Source: CAYHCE01 sp964355015 | GTDB taxonomy: Bacteria; Cyanobacteriota; Cyanobacteriia; PCC-6307; Cyanobiaceae | DNA: 64,000 bases | Direction: 5' to 3' | NCBI GenBank assembly: GCA_964355015.1 | Contig: CAYHCE010000001.1 | Location: 124,001-188,000, forward strand | The notes under the pieces: generated by a model | Databases searched by the model: none | What the model was told of the DNA's origin: nothing | What the model saw: only the letters and a program-made list of their open reading frames with translations | Part shown: positions 1 through 7,665 of the stretch, piece by piece | Layout of the letters: each line of letters begins with the position of its first letter | How positions within the stretch are numbered: position 1 is the stretch's first letter | Made by a program: the position numbers and the translations under genes

Positions 1-189
1 GGTAAGGAGGCCGGCGACAACCCCTGGAACGCCCTGACACCGGAATGGCTCACCAGTTCACCCCCCCCGGTGGAGAACTGGCATGGCGCTCCACCCCTGG
101 TGACACACCCTTACGGCTACGGCGTGCCACCCGGCCAGATCGATCTGGGGGCGGCCACGGGCCGGGAGCTCTGGTCGGGAGGCCGATGA
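1..189 (+). CDS. ctaD: Cytochrome c oxidase subunit I, C-terminal fragment
   Basis: This is the last 62 codons of a gene that begins before the window. The frame is open from base 1 to a TGA at 187-189. The sequence (NPWNALTPEW, then SPPPVENW near the end) is the typical cytoplasmic tail of an aa3-type heme-copper oxidase subunit I, after the last membrane helix. The catalytic core, with the heme and CuB histidines, lies outside the window. The next gene, 52 bases on and on the same strand, is subunit III, which matches the usual ctaC-D-E order and supports the call. In cyanobacteria this oxidase is the terminal oxidase of the respiratory chain that reduces oxygen with electrons from cytochrome c or plastocyanin. 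Confidence 0.85.
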   Translation, partial: GKEAGDNPWNALTPEWLTSSPPPVENWHGAPPLVTHPYGYGVPPGQIDLGAATGRELWSGGR

Positions 190-241
190 GTGCAGCCCTC
201 CGCCCCTCGTCAGTCGTTTATCCCCTCCACCGGGAGCAGTC

Positions 242-889
242 ATGACAGCCCTCACCCCCCGCTCTGATCGTACCCAGCCTCCCCGCCGCCCGGTCTCCGA
301 GCCAGCGGCCTCGGCCCATGCGCTCGAGGCCCAGGGCCCCGACGAGGGCCATGGCGATCACCGCCTGTTCGGGCTGGCCACCTTCCTGGTGGCCGACGGC
401 ATGACCTTCGCCGGTTTCTTCGCCGCCTATCTCACCTTCCGGGCGGTCAATCCCCTGCCTGCCGATGCCGTCTACGAGCTGGAGCTGGTCCTTCCCACGC
501 TCAACACCGTGCTGCTGGTGCTGAGCAGCTTCACCTTCCATCGGGCCGCCAGCGAACTCCGCCATGACCGGCTCGCTCCCTGTCGTCTCTGGCTGCTGAT
601 CACGGCAGGTCTCGGCCTCGCTTTCCTGGGAGGGCAGATGGTGGAGTACTTCTCCCTGCCCTTCGGCCTCACCGACAACCTCTACGCCAGCACCTTCTAC
701 GCCCTTACCGGTTTCCATGGACTGCACGTCAGCCTGGGTGCCCTGATGATCCTGATCGTCTGGTGGCAGGCCCGCACGCCCGGTCGCTTCACCGCAGATG
801 AACATTTCGGTCTGGAAGCTGCTGAGCTTTACTGGCACTTCGTGGATGGAATCTGGCTCGTTCTCTACGGGATCCTTTACCTGCTCTGA
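242..889 (+). CDS. ctaE: Cytochrome c oxidase subunit III
   Basis: This 215-residue protein fits the usual length of cyanobacterial subunit III. Five hydrophobic segments are visible, roughly at residues 36-58, 76-97, 112-134, 155-178 and 196-214, after a proline-rich cytoplasmic N-terminus. Family marks are the GFHGLHV segment near residue 160 and the YWHFVD segment near 198, which in the family lie around the lipid-lined oxygen path of the oxidase. Subunit III stabilises the subunit I/II core and is not itself a redox protein. It follows ctaD directly and is probably cotranscribed with it. The next gene is a regulator about 120 bases downstream, so the oxidase operon most likely ends here. 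Confidence 0.93.
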   Translation: MTALTPRSDRTQPPRRPVSEPAASAHALEAQGPDEGHGDHRLFGLATFLVADGMTFAGFFAAYLTFRAVNPLPADAVYELELVLPTLNTVLLVLSSFTFHRAASELRHDRLAPCRLWLLITAGLGLAFLGGQMVEYFSLPFGLTDNLYASTFYALTGFHGLHVSLGALMILIVWWQARTPGRFTADEHFGLEAAELYWHFVDGIWLVLYGILYLL

Positions 890-1008
890 ATTCAGTCGCC
901 AGGTTCTGCTCCTGATGGCCCTTGCCGATACTGCTCCTTCATCGGCACAATCAAGGTAAGCCAGCTCATCGATTGGTCAGTCACAGCATCGACCTCCAGA
1001 CCACAACC

Positions 1009-1395
1009 ATGCCCAAAGTCATGCCATCGATAGGCAGAACCATGCTTGAGGGCAAGGACCTGCTGGACAGGGCCCGATCCCTCAGCAACTGTTCCGAAGA
1101 CGAGATCGCCCGTGCCTGCGGCTATGTCAGTCCGGGTGGCCGTCTGCTCAAGAAGAGTTTTTACCGGGCTCTGGTGGAGGCCAAGGGCTACCGCCTTGCC
1201 GGGGCGGCTGCGGCAGCCGGGGCGAGCAAGGGACGGCAGGCCGAGTTCCGCACCCGCGTGCATGGCAATGGCAACCTGCTGATCGGCCATGCCTATACCC
1301 GCCGCATGGGCCTCGAACCTGGCCAGGAGTTCCACATCCAGATCCATCACGAAACAGGCTCGATCTGGCTCCTGCCCGTCGAGGAAGACGTCTGA
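1009..1395 (+). CDS. AbrB-like (cyAbrB type) transcriptional regulator
   Basis: The protein has 128 residues if it starts at the ATG at 1009. The frame is open further up to 922, but that extra stretch does not look coding, and a third ATG at 1042 is also possible. The N-terminal part (LEGKDLLDRARSLSN, then CGY and a FYRALVEAKG stretch) matches the helical region of cyanobacterial cyAbrB proteins. The C-terminal part, about residues 84-125 (FRTRVHGNGNLLIGHAY, then GLEPGQEF), resembles an AbrB-type DNA-binding fold. Known cyAbrB proteins act as global regulators of carbon and nitrogen metabolism in cyanobacteria; which genes this one controls cannot be told from the sequence. It stands alone after the oxidase genes. 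Confidence 0.72.
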   Translation: MPKVMPSIGRTMLEGKDLLDRARSLSNCSEDEIARACGYVSPGGRLLKKSFYRALVEAKGYRLAGAAAAAGASKGRQAEFRTRVHGNGNLLIGHAYTRRMGLEPGQEFHIQIHHETGSIWLLPVEEDV

Positions 1396-1490
1396 GCCGG
1401 GGCTTCGAGCCCGGCTTGAGCGGATGGTGATTCCCTGCTCAGGCGGGCCGTGTTCCTGCCATCTGCAGGGCAGGCAATGGCGCCTCAGCC

Positions 1491-2141
1491 TCAAACCAGG
1501 TCGCCGTCGTCCGGCCGATCCCGATGGAAGTGGGCGCTGAATGCCAGCAGGTCGATGCCGCTGAACAGGAAGCTGACGCCCACCAGGATGCCCAGCACCG
1601 AGAGCTGACCTCCGAGCTGGAGGCTGAGAATCAGCAGGCCCAGTACCAGGGTCACCACCCCGTTGGCCAGGCCCCAGCCCCAGCCGGGAGCGTGCCGGTG
1701 AGCCAGGGCCACCAGCACCGCCACCAGACCCTCGACGATGAACACCACCCCGATCGCCAGGGAGAGGGCGGCCACCTGCCCCGCCGCGTTGATCAGACCA
1801 TTGCGGAACTGTCCGATCATCCAGGCGCCGGTGACCAGGAACAGGGTGGATACCACCAGGCGCCAGAAGGTGTGCCCACGGGTGAGCTGCCGGGACCGGA
1901 TCAGGTTGTCCACCCAGCCGACGATCCCACCCACCAGAAAGGCCACGGCCACGATTGCCGTGACCCAGAACGATGCCACCACCGGAAAGACCAGGGCCAG
2001 AGTGCCCAGCACCAGCATCAACACCCCTTCCGCGAGTGTGAAGGTGCGCAGGGCGGCGATCTGCTGGCGTTGCAGGGGGAAATCGCGGCGGGACCGCAGC
2101 TGTGAGTCCGGCGTCATGGTGGGATTGAGCCCTGTCTCCAC
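1491..2141 (-). CDS. HdeD/DUF308 family membrane protein
   Basis: This 216-residue protein has about six evenly spaced hydrophobic helices, a short charged N-terminus and a polar C-terminal tail. The repeated pattern of paired helices with small glycine-rich turns (LVGGIVGWVDN near residue 70, GVSFLFSGIDLLAF near the end) is that of the HdeD/DUF308 family. In enterobacteria HdeD contributes to acid resistance at high cell density; in cyanobacteria the role is not established. An ATG at 2117 is an alternative start that would remove eight residues. The gene sits 30 bases after the stop of riboflavin synthase on the same strand and may be read from the same transcript, without a clear functional link. 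Confidence 0.75.
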   Translation of the reverse strand: METGLNPTMTPDSQLRSRRDFPLQRQQIAALRTFTLAEGVLMLVLGTLALVFPVVASFWVTAIVAVAFLVGGIVGWVDNLIRSRQLTRGHTFWRLVVSTLFLVTGAWMIGQFRNGLINAAGQVAALSLAIGVVFIVEGLVAVLVALAHRHAPGWGWGLANGVVTLVLGLLILSLQLGGQLSVLGILVGVSFLFSGIDLLAFSAHFHRDRPDDGDLV

Positions 2142-2171
2142 CCAGAAACCTAGGCAGATCCAGACGAATGG

Positions 2172-2822
2172 TCAGCCCCAGCCGTGCTCCGCCAGCCAGG
2201 CCCCGTCGAGTGGGGCTGTCGCCGGAGCCGGCCGGGTGCCTGCCGCGATCAGCCGCTCGGTGTATTTCGCCAGCAGATCGGCCTCCAGGTTCACCCGGTC
2301 GCCCACCCGCCGCTGCCGCAGGGTGGTGGTCTGCCAGGTGTGCGGAATCACGGCGATCCAGAACCTCTCCCCATGCGGACTGCAGCCCGCCACCGTCAGG
2401 CTGATGCCGTCGACGGCCACGCTCGCCTTCTCGCAGACGTAGCGGCCGTAGGCAGGCTCGTGCCAGCCCAGCTCCAGGCGCCAGGAGCCCGCCTGCCGCC
2501 CGATGCCGCACACCTCCCCCAACCCGTCGACATGGCCGCTGACCAGATGGCCGCCGAGCCGGTCCGCCAGCCGCAGGGCGGGCTCCAGATTCACCACCGC
2601 TCCGGCTGTCGCCTTCGCCGCCAGGGTGGTGCGGCTGAGGGTCTCCTCGCTGACGTCGGCCCGGAAACCGTCGGCCATCAGCTCCGAGACGGTCAGGCAG
2701 ACCCCGTCCACCGCCACGCTGTCCCCCAGGGCCAGACCATCGAGCCCGACCACCCCCTGCACCACCACACCGCTCGAGTGACGGCGCAGCTCCCCGATCG
2801 ACCGAACCAGACCCGTGAACAT
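2172..2822 (-). CDS. ribE: Riboflavin synthase, alpha chain
   Basis: The enzyme converts two molecules of 6,7-dimethyl-8-ribityllumazine into riboflavin and a pyrimidinedione, the last step of riboflavin synthesis. I start it at the ATG at 2822 because MFTGLV is the conserved N-terminus of the family; the frame extends eight codons further but that part is not conserved. The two lumazine-binding repeats are plain: VDGVCLTV near residue 40 and its copy VDGISLTV near 138. Other marks are HLVSGHVDG near 93 and NLEADLLAKYTERL near 181. The length of 216 residues is normal. The gene is divergent from the nuclease gene that starts at 2877, with a gap of 54 bases that must hold both promoters. Confidence 0.95.
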   Translation of the reverse strand: MFTGLVRSIGELRRHSSGVVVQGVVGLDGLALGDSVAVDGVCLTVSELMADGFRADVSEETLSRTTLAAKATAGAVVNLEPALRLADRLGGHLVSGHVDGLGEVCGIGRQAGSWRLELGWHEPAYGRYVCEKASVAVDGISLTVAGCSPHGERFWIAVIPHTWQTTTLRQRRVGDRVNLEADLLAKYTERLIAAGTRPAPATAPLDGAWLAEHGWG

Positions 2823-2876
2823 TCCGCTCGCGGCACTGCTGGCCATAATCGGGCATAAGGCAGGCGCGGCAGGACC

Positions 2877-3503
2877 ATGGTGGAGATGCGCGTGGCCGGG
2901 ATCGCCCTTGATGCGGCCAGTCGCAGCCCGATCGTGCTGCTCAGGGATCCCTCAGGCCGGCGACAGGTGCCGATCTGGATCGACCAGGCCCAGGCCCAGA
3001 ACATCCTTTCCGGCATGAGCGGCCAGACACCTCCCCGGCCCCTCAGCCATGATCTGATGGCCAGCCTGATGGCCGTGGGCGGCGTCACCCTGGAACGGGT
3101 GATCATCCACACGATCGAGGACGCGACCTTCCGCGCTGTGCTCAAGCTCACCGACGCCGATGGTGAGGCCAGTGAGCTCGATTGCCGCCCCAGCGACGCG
3201 ATCGCACTGGCCCTTCGCACCGGCAGCGGCATCTGGATGCTGGAGGAGGTTGTGGCCGACGCGTCCATTCCCGTCGATGCCGAGGCCGATGCCGAGGAGA
3301 AGGAGGACTTCCGCCGCTTCCTCGATCAGGTCAGCCCGGCGGAACTGATCCGCAACCTGGGCCGGGCCCAGCGCCAGGTGAATGGGGAGTCGGAGCCGGA
3401 GAGGGGCCCCGAGGCGGAGGGCCCCGGTGAGGAGGGCCCCGGTGAGGAGGGCCCCGGCGAGGAGGGCCCGGCCAGGGGTGGTCCCGATGCCGCACCCGGC
3501 TGA
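2877..3503 (+). CDS. Bifunctional nuclease family (DUF151) protein
   Basis: The protein has 208 residues. Residues 1-130 form the conserved DUF151 domain: VAGIALDAASRSPIVLL at the N-terminus, PIWIDQAQAQNI near 32 and the LDCRPSDAIALALR segment near 101. Plant and bacterial members have been described as bifunctional nucleases acting on DNA and RNA. A glutamate-rich segment near 140-148 follows. The last 40 residues are low in complexity and contain three GPGEE units from a 15-base tandem repeat. The stop overlaps the likely start of the aldo/keto reductase gene by 17 bases, so the two are probably translated from one message. The C-terminal tail is unlikely to be part of the fold. Confidence 0.85.
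   Translation: MVEMRVAGIALDAASRSPIVLLRDPSGRRQVPIWIDQAQAQNILSGMSGQTPPRPLSHDLMASLMAVGGVTLERVIIHTIEDATFRAVLKLTDADGEASELDCRPSDAIALALRTGSGIWMLEEVVADASIPVDAEADAEEKEDFRRFLDQVSPAELIRNLGRAQRQVNGESEPERGPEAEGPGEEGPGEEGPGEEGPARGGPDAAPG
3420..3464 (+). repeat. Three 15-bp tandem repeats in the 3' end of the DUF151 gene
   Basis: Three consecutive copies of GGCCCCGGTGAGGAG occur; the third differs by one base (GGT to GGC). Each copy adds five residues (GPGEE in frame). A partial fourth unit follows. The array lies just upstream of the start codon of the next gene at 3487. Confidence 0.9.
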
Positions 3504-4635
3504 GCCCGCGCGGCGTCCCTTCGGTGCCGGACCAGCCGTCTCGCTGTTCACGCTCGGCACGATGCGGGCGCTCGACAGTCCAGCCGGGATGGAGGCTGTG
3601 CTGCTCGCGGCGCTGGCGGCGGGGATCAACCACCTCGAAACTGCGCCTGCCTACGGGCCGGCGGAGCTCTACCTGGGCCAGGCGCTGAGGCGGCTGGCGG
3701 ATCTGGATCCCCCCACCCGTGCCGCCCTGGTGCTCACCAGCAAGCTGCTGCCCGGCGTCTCCCTGGCGGAGGGGCAGGTCCAGGTGCGGGGCTGCCTGGA
3801 GCGGCTAGGCACCGCCCGTCTCGATAACCTGGCCGTGCACGGCCTCAACCGCCCCGAGCACCTCGAATGGGCCCTGCGCGGCGAGGGTGCTGCCCTGCTG
3901 TCCTGGGGCCTGGGCGAGGGGCTGGTGGGACAGGTGGGCTTCAGCAGCCACGGCAGCGCCGAGCTGATCGAGACGGCCCTGGCCAGCGGTCGATTCGGGT
4001 TCTGCAGCCTGCATCTGCATCTGTTCGACCAGGAGCGCCTGCCGCTGGCGCGGCAGGCGCTGGCCGCCGGCCTCGGAGTGCTTGCCATCTCTCCCGCCGA
4101 CAAGGGCGGCCGCCTCTACGACCCGCCCCCGGATCTGGTGGCCGACTGCGCGCCCTTCGCCCCGCTGGAACTGGCCTACCGCTTCCTTCTGGCCGAGGGC
4201 GTGAGCAGCCTCAGCCTTGGGGCGGCACGGCCGGACGACCTGGCCTGGGCCATCCGCCTGGCGGCCGCCGAAGGCCCCCTGGCCCCTGCCGAATCCGAGG
4301 CGATCGATCGGCTCACCGCCGCCGGGCGAAGCCGGCTGGGAGCCGATCGCTGCGGCCAGTGCCGTGCCTGCCTGCCCTGCCCCAGCGCTGTGCCGATCCC
4401 GGAGCTGCTGCGGCTGCGCAATCTGGCCCTGGGCCATGGCATGGAGGCCTTCGCCCGCGAGCGTTACAACCTGATCGGCCGGGCCGGCCACTGGTGGGAG
4501 GAGCTGGATGCCAGCGCCTGCCGGGGCTGCGGCGACTGCCTGCCCCGCTGTCCCCACGCACTGCCCATTCCCGATCTGCTGGCCGACACCCATCGCCGCC
4601 TGGCGGCGGCGCCACGGCGACGACTCTGGGGCTAG
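3487..4635 (+). CDS. Aldo/keto reductase with C-terminal 4Fe-4S ferredoxin-type domain
   Basis: The first ~290 of 382 residues form an aldo/keto reductase barrel: LGTMRALDS near residue 19, HLETAPAYG near 44, a lysine in VLTSKLLPG near 85 and LAVHGLNR near 117. The Asp of the usual DTAxxYG motif is Glu here, while the Tyr, Lys and His partners are present. The C-terminus carries two cysteine clusters, CGQCRACLPC near residue 300 and CRGCGDCLPRC near 345, each fit to hold a 4Fe-4S centre. Such fused reductases are known in cyanobacteria, but their substrate is not. I chose the ATG at 3487, not 3382, because the upstream extension only translates the repeat region of the previous gene. The stop overlaps the convergent gene by three bases. 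Confidence 0.85.
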   Translation: MPHPAEPARRPFGAGPAVSLFTLGTMRALDSPAGMEAVLLAALAAGINHLETAPAYGPAELYLGQALRRLADLDPPTRAALVLTSKLLPGVSLAEGQVQVRGCLERLGTARLDNLAVHGLNRPEHLEWALRGEGAALLSWGLGEGLVGQVGFSSHGSAELIETALASGRFGFCSLHLHLFDQERLPLARQALAAGLGVLAISPADKGGRLYDPPPDLVADCAPFAPLELAYRFLLAEGVSSLSLGAARPDDLAWAIRLAAAEGPLAPAESEAIDRLTAAGRSRLGADRCGQCRACLPCPSAVPIPELLRLRNLALGHGMEAFARERYNLIGRAGHWWEELDASACRGCGDCLPRCPHALPIPDLLADTHRRLAAAPRRRLWG

Positions 4636-5708
4636 GAAGCGCTCTGGGGCCCGGTCGTGGTCCGATCCCAGAGCCGCTGAAGGCGGGTCCGTTCCGCTGC
4701 CCCCAGGGGCGCCAGAGAGCTGCAGAGCTCCAGCACCTGCGGCGGTGGATAGAGCAGGGTCGCCATCGGCTGCGGCCAGGAGGCCAGCACGGTGGCGAGG
4801 CGCTGGCGCGGCAAGGGTGGCACCCAGCCCGCCGCCAGCAGCCGGTCGATCAGCGGTGGTTCGCTGGCCTGCCGAAGCCAGTCGAGCGGTGGGGACTGGC
4901 GGGTCCCCGCTGGCCGCAGCAGCAGGTTCCACCACAGGGGCGAGCCACCTGCCGGCAGCACAGCCGTGAGGCGGGAATCGCTGCGCAGCAACGGCAGCAC
5001 CCGTTGACTGGGCAGCACGGCGGCTTCGGCCCGGCCGGTGAGCAGCAGGTTGAGGCCATCGCGTTCGTCGAAGGCCAACGTCTGACGCCGCAGCCGGGCC
5101 AGCCGGGGCTCCAGGCGGGGATCCTCCAGGGCCAGCGGGTCATCGCCGTCCAGCCCCAGCTGACGCAGGACCAGATCGATCACCACCCGCGGCGAGGAGG
5201 GCAGCACCAGCTTTGTCTGCAGGCTCGGGTCCAGCAGGAGATTCCAGCCCTCGTCGGTCCGTTTCGCCAGATCGTGATGGTTCCGCAGCAGCAGCAGCCA
5301 GGTGCCGAAGGCCCAGGGATAGGCCAGCGGCGGGTCGGTGTCGGAACCGAACAGGTGGCTGACCGACCGTGCGAAGGGGGCAAGCCCGGCGAAGAGGGCC
5401 TCGGCCGCAGGGTCGCCGGCGCCGGCGAAGGGTTGCAGCTGTTCCGGCCCGAGCTCGCCCAGCCATCCATCCGGCAGCTGCAACAGGCTCCCATCGCGGG
5501 CGCCGAGCACTGCGGCCGGCCCATCCACGGCCTCGGCGCGCCAGGGGGCAGGCAGCCGTTTCAGCCAGGCGGCGGGCAGATCGCCGCGGCTGTGGATCAG
5601 ACGGACGGCAGGGCGCTGGCCACAGCCCCCGAGCAGCCCGAGTCCCCCCAGGGCGGAGAACTGCAGCAGCCGGCGGCGACTGAGGGTGCGGCGGGAACGG
5701 GCCTCCAT
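4632..5708 (-). CDS. Tat-type lipoprotein, extracellular solute-binding (PotD-like)
   Basis: The 358-residue protein starts with a twin-arginine signal (SRRRLLQF at residues 10-17), a hydrophobic stretch and a lipobox ending in Cys29 (LGGC). It should therefore be exported folded and anchored in a membrane as a lipoprotein. The rest resembles periplasmic solute-binding proteins of the spermidine/putrescine and iron type: PLAYPWAFGTWLLLLR near residue 127, then LLDPSLQTKLVLPSSPR and a late PLLIDRLL-like region. No ABC permease or ATPase is next to it, so the substrate and transporter are unknown. It follows cobT by nine bases on the same strand and may share its transcript. Confidence 0.72.
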   Translation of the reverse strand: MEARSRRTLSRRRLLQFSALGGLGLLGGCGQRPAVRLIHSRGDLPAAWLKRLPAPWRAEAVDGPAAVLGARDGSLLQLPDGWLGELGPEQLQPFAGAGDPAAEALFAGLAPFARSVSHLFGSDTDPPLAYPWAFGTWLLLLRNHHDLAKRTDEGWNLLLDPSLQTKLVLPSSPRVVIDLVLRQLGLDGDDPLALEDPRLEPRLARLRRQTLAFDERDGLNLLLTGRAEAAVLPSQRVLPLLRSDSRLTAVLPAGGSPLWWNLLLRPAGTRQSPPLDWLRQASEPPLIDRLLAAGWVPPLPRQRLATVLASWPQPMATLLYPPPQVLELCSSLAPLGAAERTRLQRLWDRTTTGPQSAS

Positions 5709-5717
5709 GGCTGGACC

Positions 5718-6899
5718 CTAGGTGGCGGCCACCAGCCGCTCGCAGGCACTGTCGCAGGCCGCAGCCAGCCGAGAGGGATCCCGCCCGCTCAGCTCCCAGA
5801 GCACGGCCAGTCCTCCGGCCCCCACCCCCTCCTTGATGTATCCCCGTTCGTAGTCGCGCAGAGCAGGGCTGCGGCAGCCGTGGAAGCGCAGGGCGCTGGC
5901 GAAGGCGAGCGGCTCCACGCCCCAGCGCCGGCCGATGCGTCGCAGCAGCAGGGCCAGATCGCTACCGCCCTCGCCGGCCACCCAGGCGGTGGTCGCCAGG
6001 GCCGTGCTGGCGACCAGCCGGGCTCGCAGGTCAGGCGGTGCCAGGGCCAGGGCCAGGGCCAGCACCGCCGCCATCTGGCTGCCGCCGGCCAGCAGCACCG
6101 GCACGTTCCCCGCTGCTGCGGCGAGAACCAGTCCGGCGGCCAGCGGCTGCATCGGATCCCCTACCGCCGCCATCACCGCAACGGGATCCACCGCCATGGT
6201 GCCGTTTGCAGCGGCGCCGGGATCGTGGCCCGTTCCGTCCAGACCCGCGGCCCGCAGCCCCTGCCCCACCAGCGACTGCTTGAGACCATGGGCCGGCTCC
6301 CTGAGGCTGCCGCTCACCAGTCCGCCGGCCGCCACCCCCAGGCCGCACAGCACCGCCAGGGCCGTGCTGGTCCCGCCCGGTACGCATTCGGCGATCACCA
6401 GGGGCGGCGCCGTTGCAGCCACGCCGGGGCCGGAGCCCCATGACCGGCTCCAGCGCTCTCCCCAGCTCCTCCCCAGTCGCAGCAGGGAGGCGACGCGCGG
6501 GAGCGGCATCGCCGCTCCCGTGCTCAGGCAGCGGGCTGGAGACTCTCCCAGCTGCAGATGGGGTACGGCCGGGGCCACCGGACAGCCCAGATCCACCACC
6601 AGGGTCGCCAGGGCAAGCTCCCGCCGCACCACATGGGCGATCAGGGCCGGGCTCACCCCCGCTGGCAGGGGCGGCAGGGCATGGCAACGCCGCACACCGG
6701 GCCCGAGCAGCAGCAGCTCGGCGTCGGCCGCCGCCGTGCGTCGCCGCACCAGCGCAGTGGCACCGGCGGCTGAGATTCCCGGCACGGCAGCGGTGTCGGT
6801 ACCGGCCAGCAGCAGCAGCAGCTGGGCTTGGGGCCAGTCCCGGGCGATTCGTTCGCGCCACAGACGGTCCTGGGCGGGTTGGCCTCCGATCCGGTTCAA
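5718..6899 (-). CDS. cobT: Nicotinate-nucleotide-dependent phosphoribosyltransferase, CobT type
   Basis: The 393-residue protein matches the cyanobacterial/archaeal CobT family (TIGR00303 type), which activates the lower-ligand base for cobamide assembly by transferring a phosphoribosyl group from nicotinate mononucleotide. In picocyanobacteria the cobamide is pseudocobalamin, so the base may be adenine. Visible marks: a glycine-rich N-terminal Rossmann-like stretch (LLLLLAGTDTAAVPGISAAG from about residue 26), VVDLGCPV near 100, and IAECVPGGTSTALAVLCGLG near 167. A later DPVAVMAAVGDPMQPLAAG and a YERGYIKEGVGAGG segment near the end are typical. It lies between a DUF2232 protein and a lipoprotein gene on the minus strand. 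Another cobamide gene, cobD, is at the far end of the window. Confidence 0.85.
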   Translation of the reverse strand: MNRIGGQPAQDRLWRERIARDWPQAQLLLLLAGTDTAAVPGISAAGATALVRRRTAAADAELLLLGPGVRRCHALPPLPAGVSPALIAHVVRRELALATLVVDLGCPVAPAVPHLQLGESPARCLSTGAAMPLPRVASLLRLGRSWGERWSRSWGSGPGVAATAPPLVIAECVPGGTSTALAVLCGLGVAAGGLVSGSLREPAHGLKQSLVGQGLRAAGLDGTGHDPGAAANGTMAVDPVAVMAAVGDPMQPLAAGLVLAAAAGNVPVLLAGGSQMAAVLALALALAPPDLRARLVASTALATTAWVAGEGGSDLALLLRRIGRRWGVEPLAFASALRFHGCRSPALRDYERGYIKEGVGAGGLAVLWELSGRDPSRLAAACDSACERLVAAT

Positions 6900-6933
6900 G
6901 GGAGTGGTTGTGTTGAGGGGAATGGCACCACGC

Positions 6934-7656
6934 CTAGAGGGGATCGAGGGCCACCAGAGCTCGCAGCTGGGGCGGCGGTTCGCTGATCGGGGCCTGCAGG
7001 CGTGGGAAGATCCAGTAGGCCACCGCGTGCAGGGCCAGCACGTAGATCAGGTTCTGGAGCAGAACCAGGCTCAGGGCCAGCAGCTGCACCTGGAGCAGGT
7101 CGGGTCCTCCTCCCAGGTTGAGCACACTGCTGATGCGCTCCAGCAGGCCGGCGGCGGCCGTGGTGATCAGGACCCAGAGATTCTCCCCGAGCAGCAGCGA
7201 CAACACCGCAACCCGCACCAGGAACCCCGCACTGCCGATCACCAGACCCACACTCCAGGTGAGCCACCAGCTCCAGCCTTGCCTCCAGCCACGCCCTAGC
7301 CAGAGGGCCAGCAATCCGTAGGGGAAGATCACCAGCGGCCCGCGGATCGGTCCCATCAGGGCCACCAGCAGCAGCGATGCCACCACCAGTCCCTCCCATC
7401 CCGGACGCCAGCCCTGGCGCACCTGCAGCAGGGCCAGAGGCAGGGGCAGGGCCAGGCGGAACAGCGCCCCGCCCACCGGCAGGTAGTAGAGACCGGCCCA
7501 GAGCAGGGCCGTGGCGGCGGCCAGGTAGGCCGTCTCCACAAGTTGGAGGGCCTGGCGACGACTGAGGCTGGTGCAGGACGAGGGTGACGTGGCGGCAGCC
7601 GCCGGCAGCGGGGACGGCATCGAGGGCGGCGATGGCGGCAGCGGGGGGGCGGGCAT
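6934..7656 (-). CDS. DUF2232 family membrane protein
   Basis: This is a 240-residue protein with a proline- and serine-rich first 30 residues followed by about six to seven membrane helices. The order of helices, with LALPLPLALLQVRQGWRPG near residue 68 and MGPIRGPLVIFPYGLLALWLGRG near 101, fits the DUF2232 family of polytopic proteins; no biochemical role is firmly established for cyanobacterial members. It is followed by cobT and preceded by a lipoprotein gene on the same strand, with gaps of 34 and 9 bases, so an operon is likely. A role as a small-molecule transporter component is possible but is only inference. Confidence 0.65.
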   Translation of the reverse strand: MPAPPLPPSPPSMPSPLPAAAATSPSSCTSLSRRQALQLVETAYLAAATALLWAGLYYLPVGGALFRLALPLPLALLQVRQGWRPGWEGLVVASLLLVALMGPIRGPLVIFPYGLLALWLGRGWRQGWSWWLTWSVGLVIGSAGFLVRVAVLSLLLGENLWVLITTAAAGLLERISSVLNLGGGPDLLQVQLLALSLVLLQNLIYVLALHAVAYWIFPRLQAPISEPPPQLRALVALDPL

Positions 7657-7665
7657 CGGCGCGGC

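Noticed and set aside
892..2856. A 654-codon minus-strand open frame
   Set aside because: It covers riboflavin synthase and the HdeD-like gene in the wrong frame and shows only Arg/Gly/Pro-rich sequence, a GC-rich shadow.
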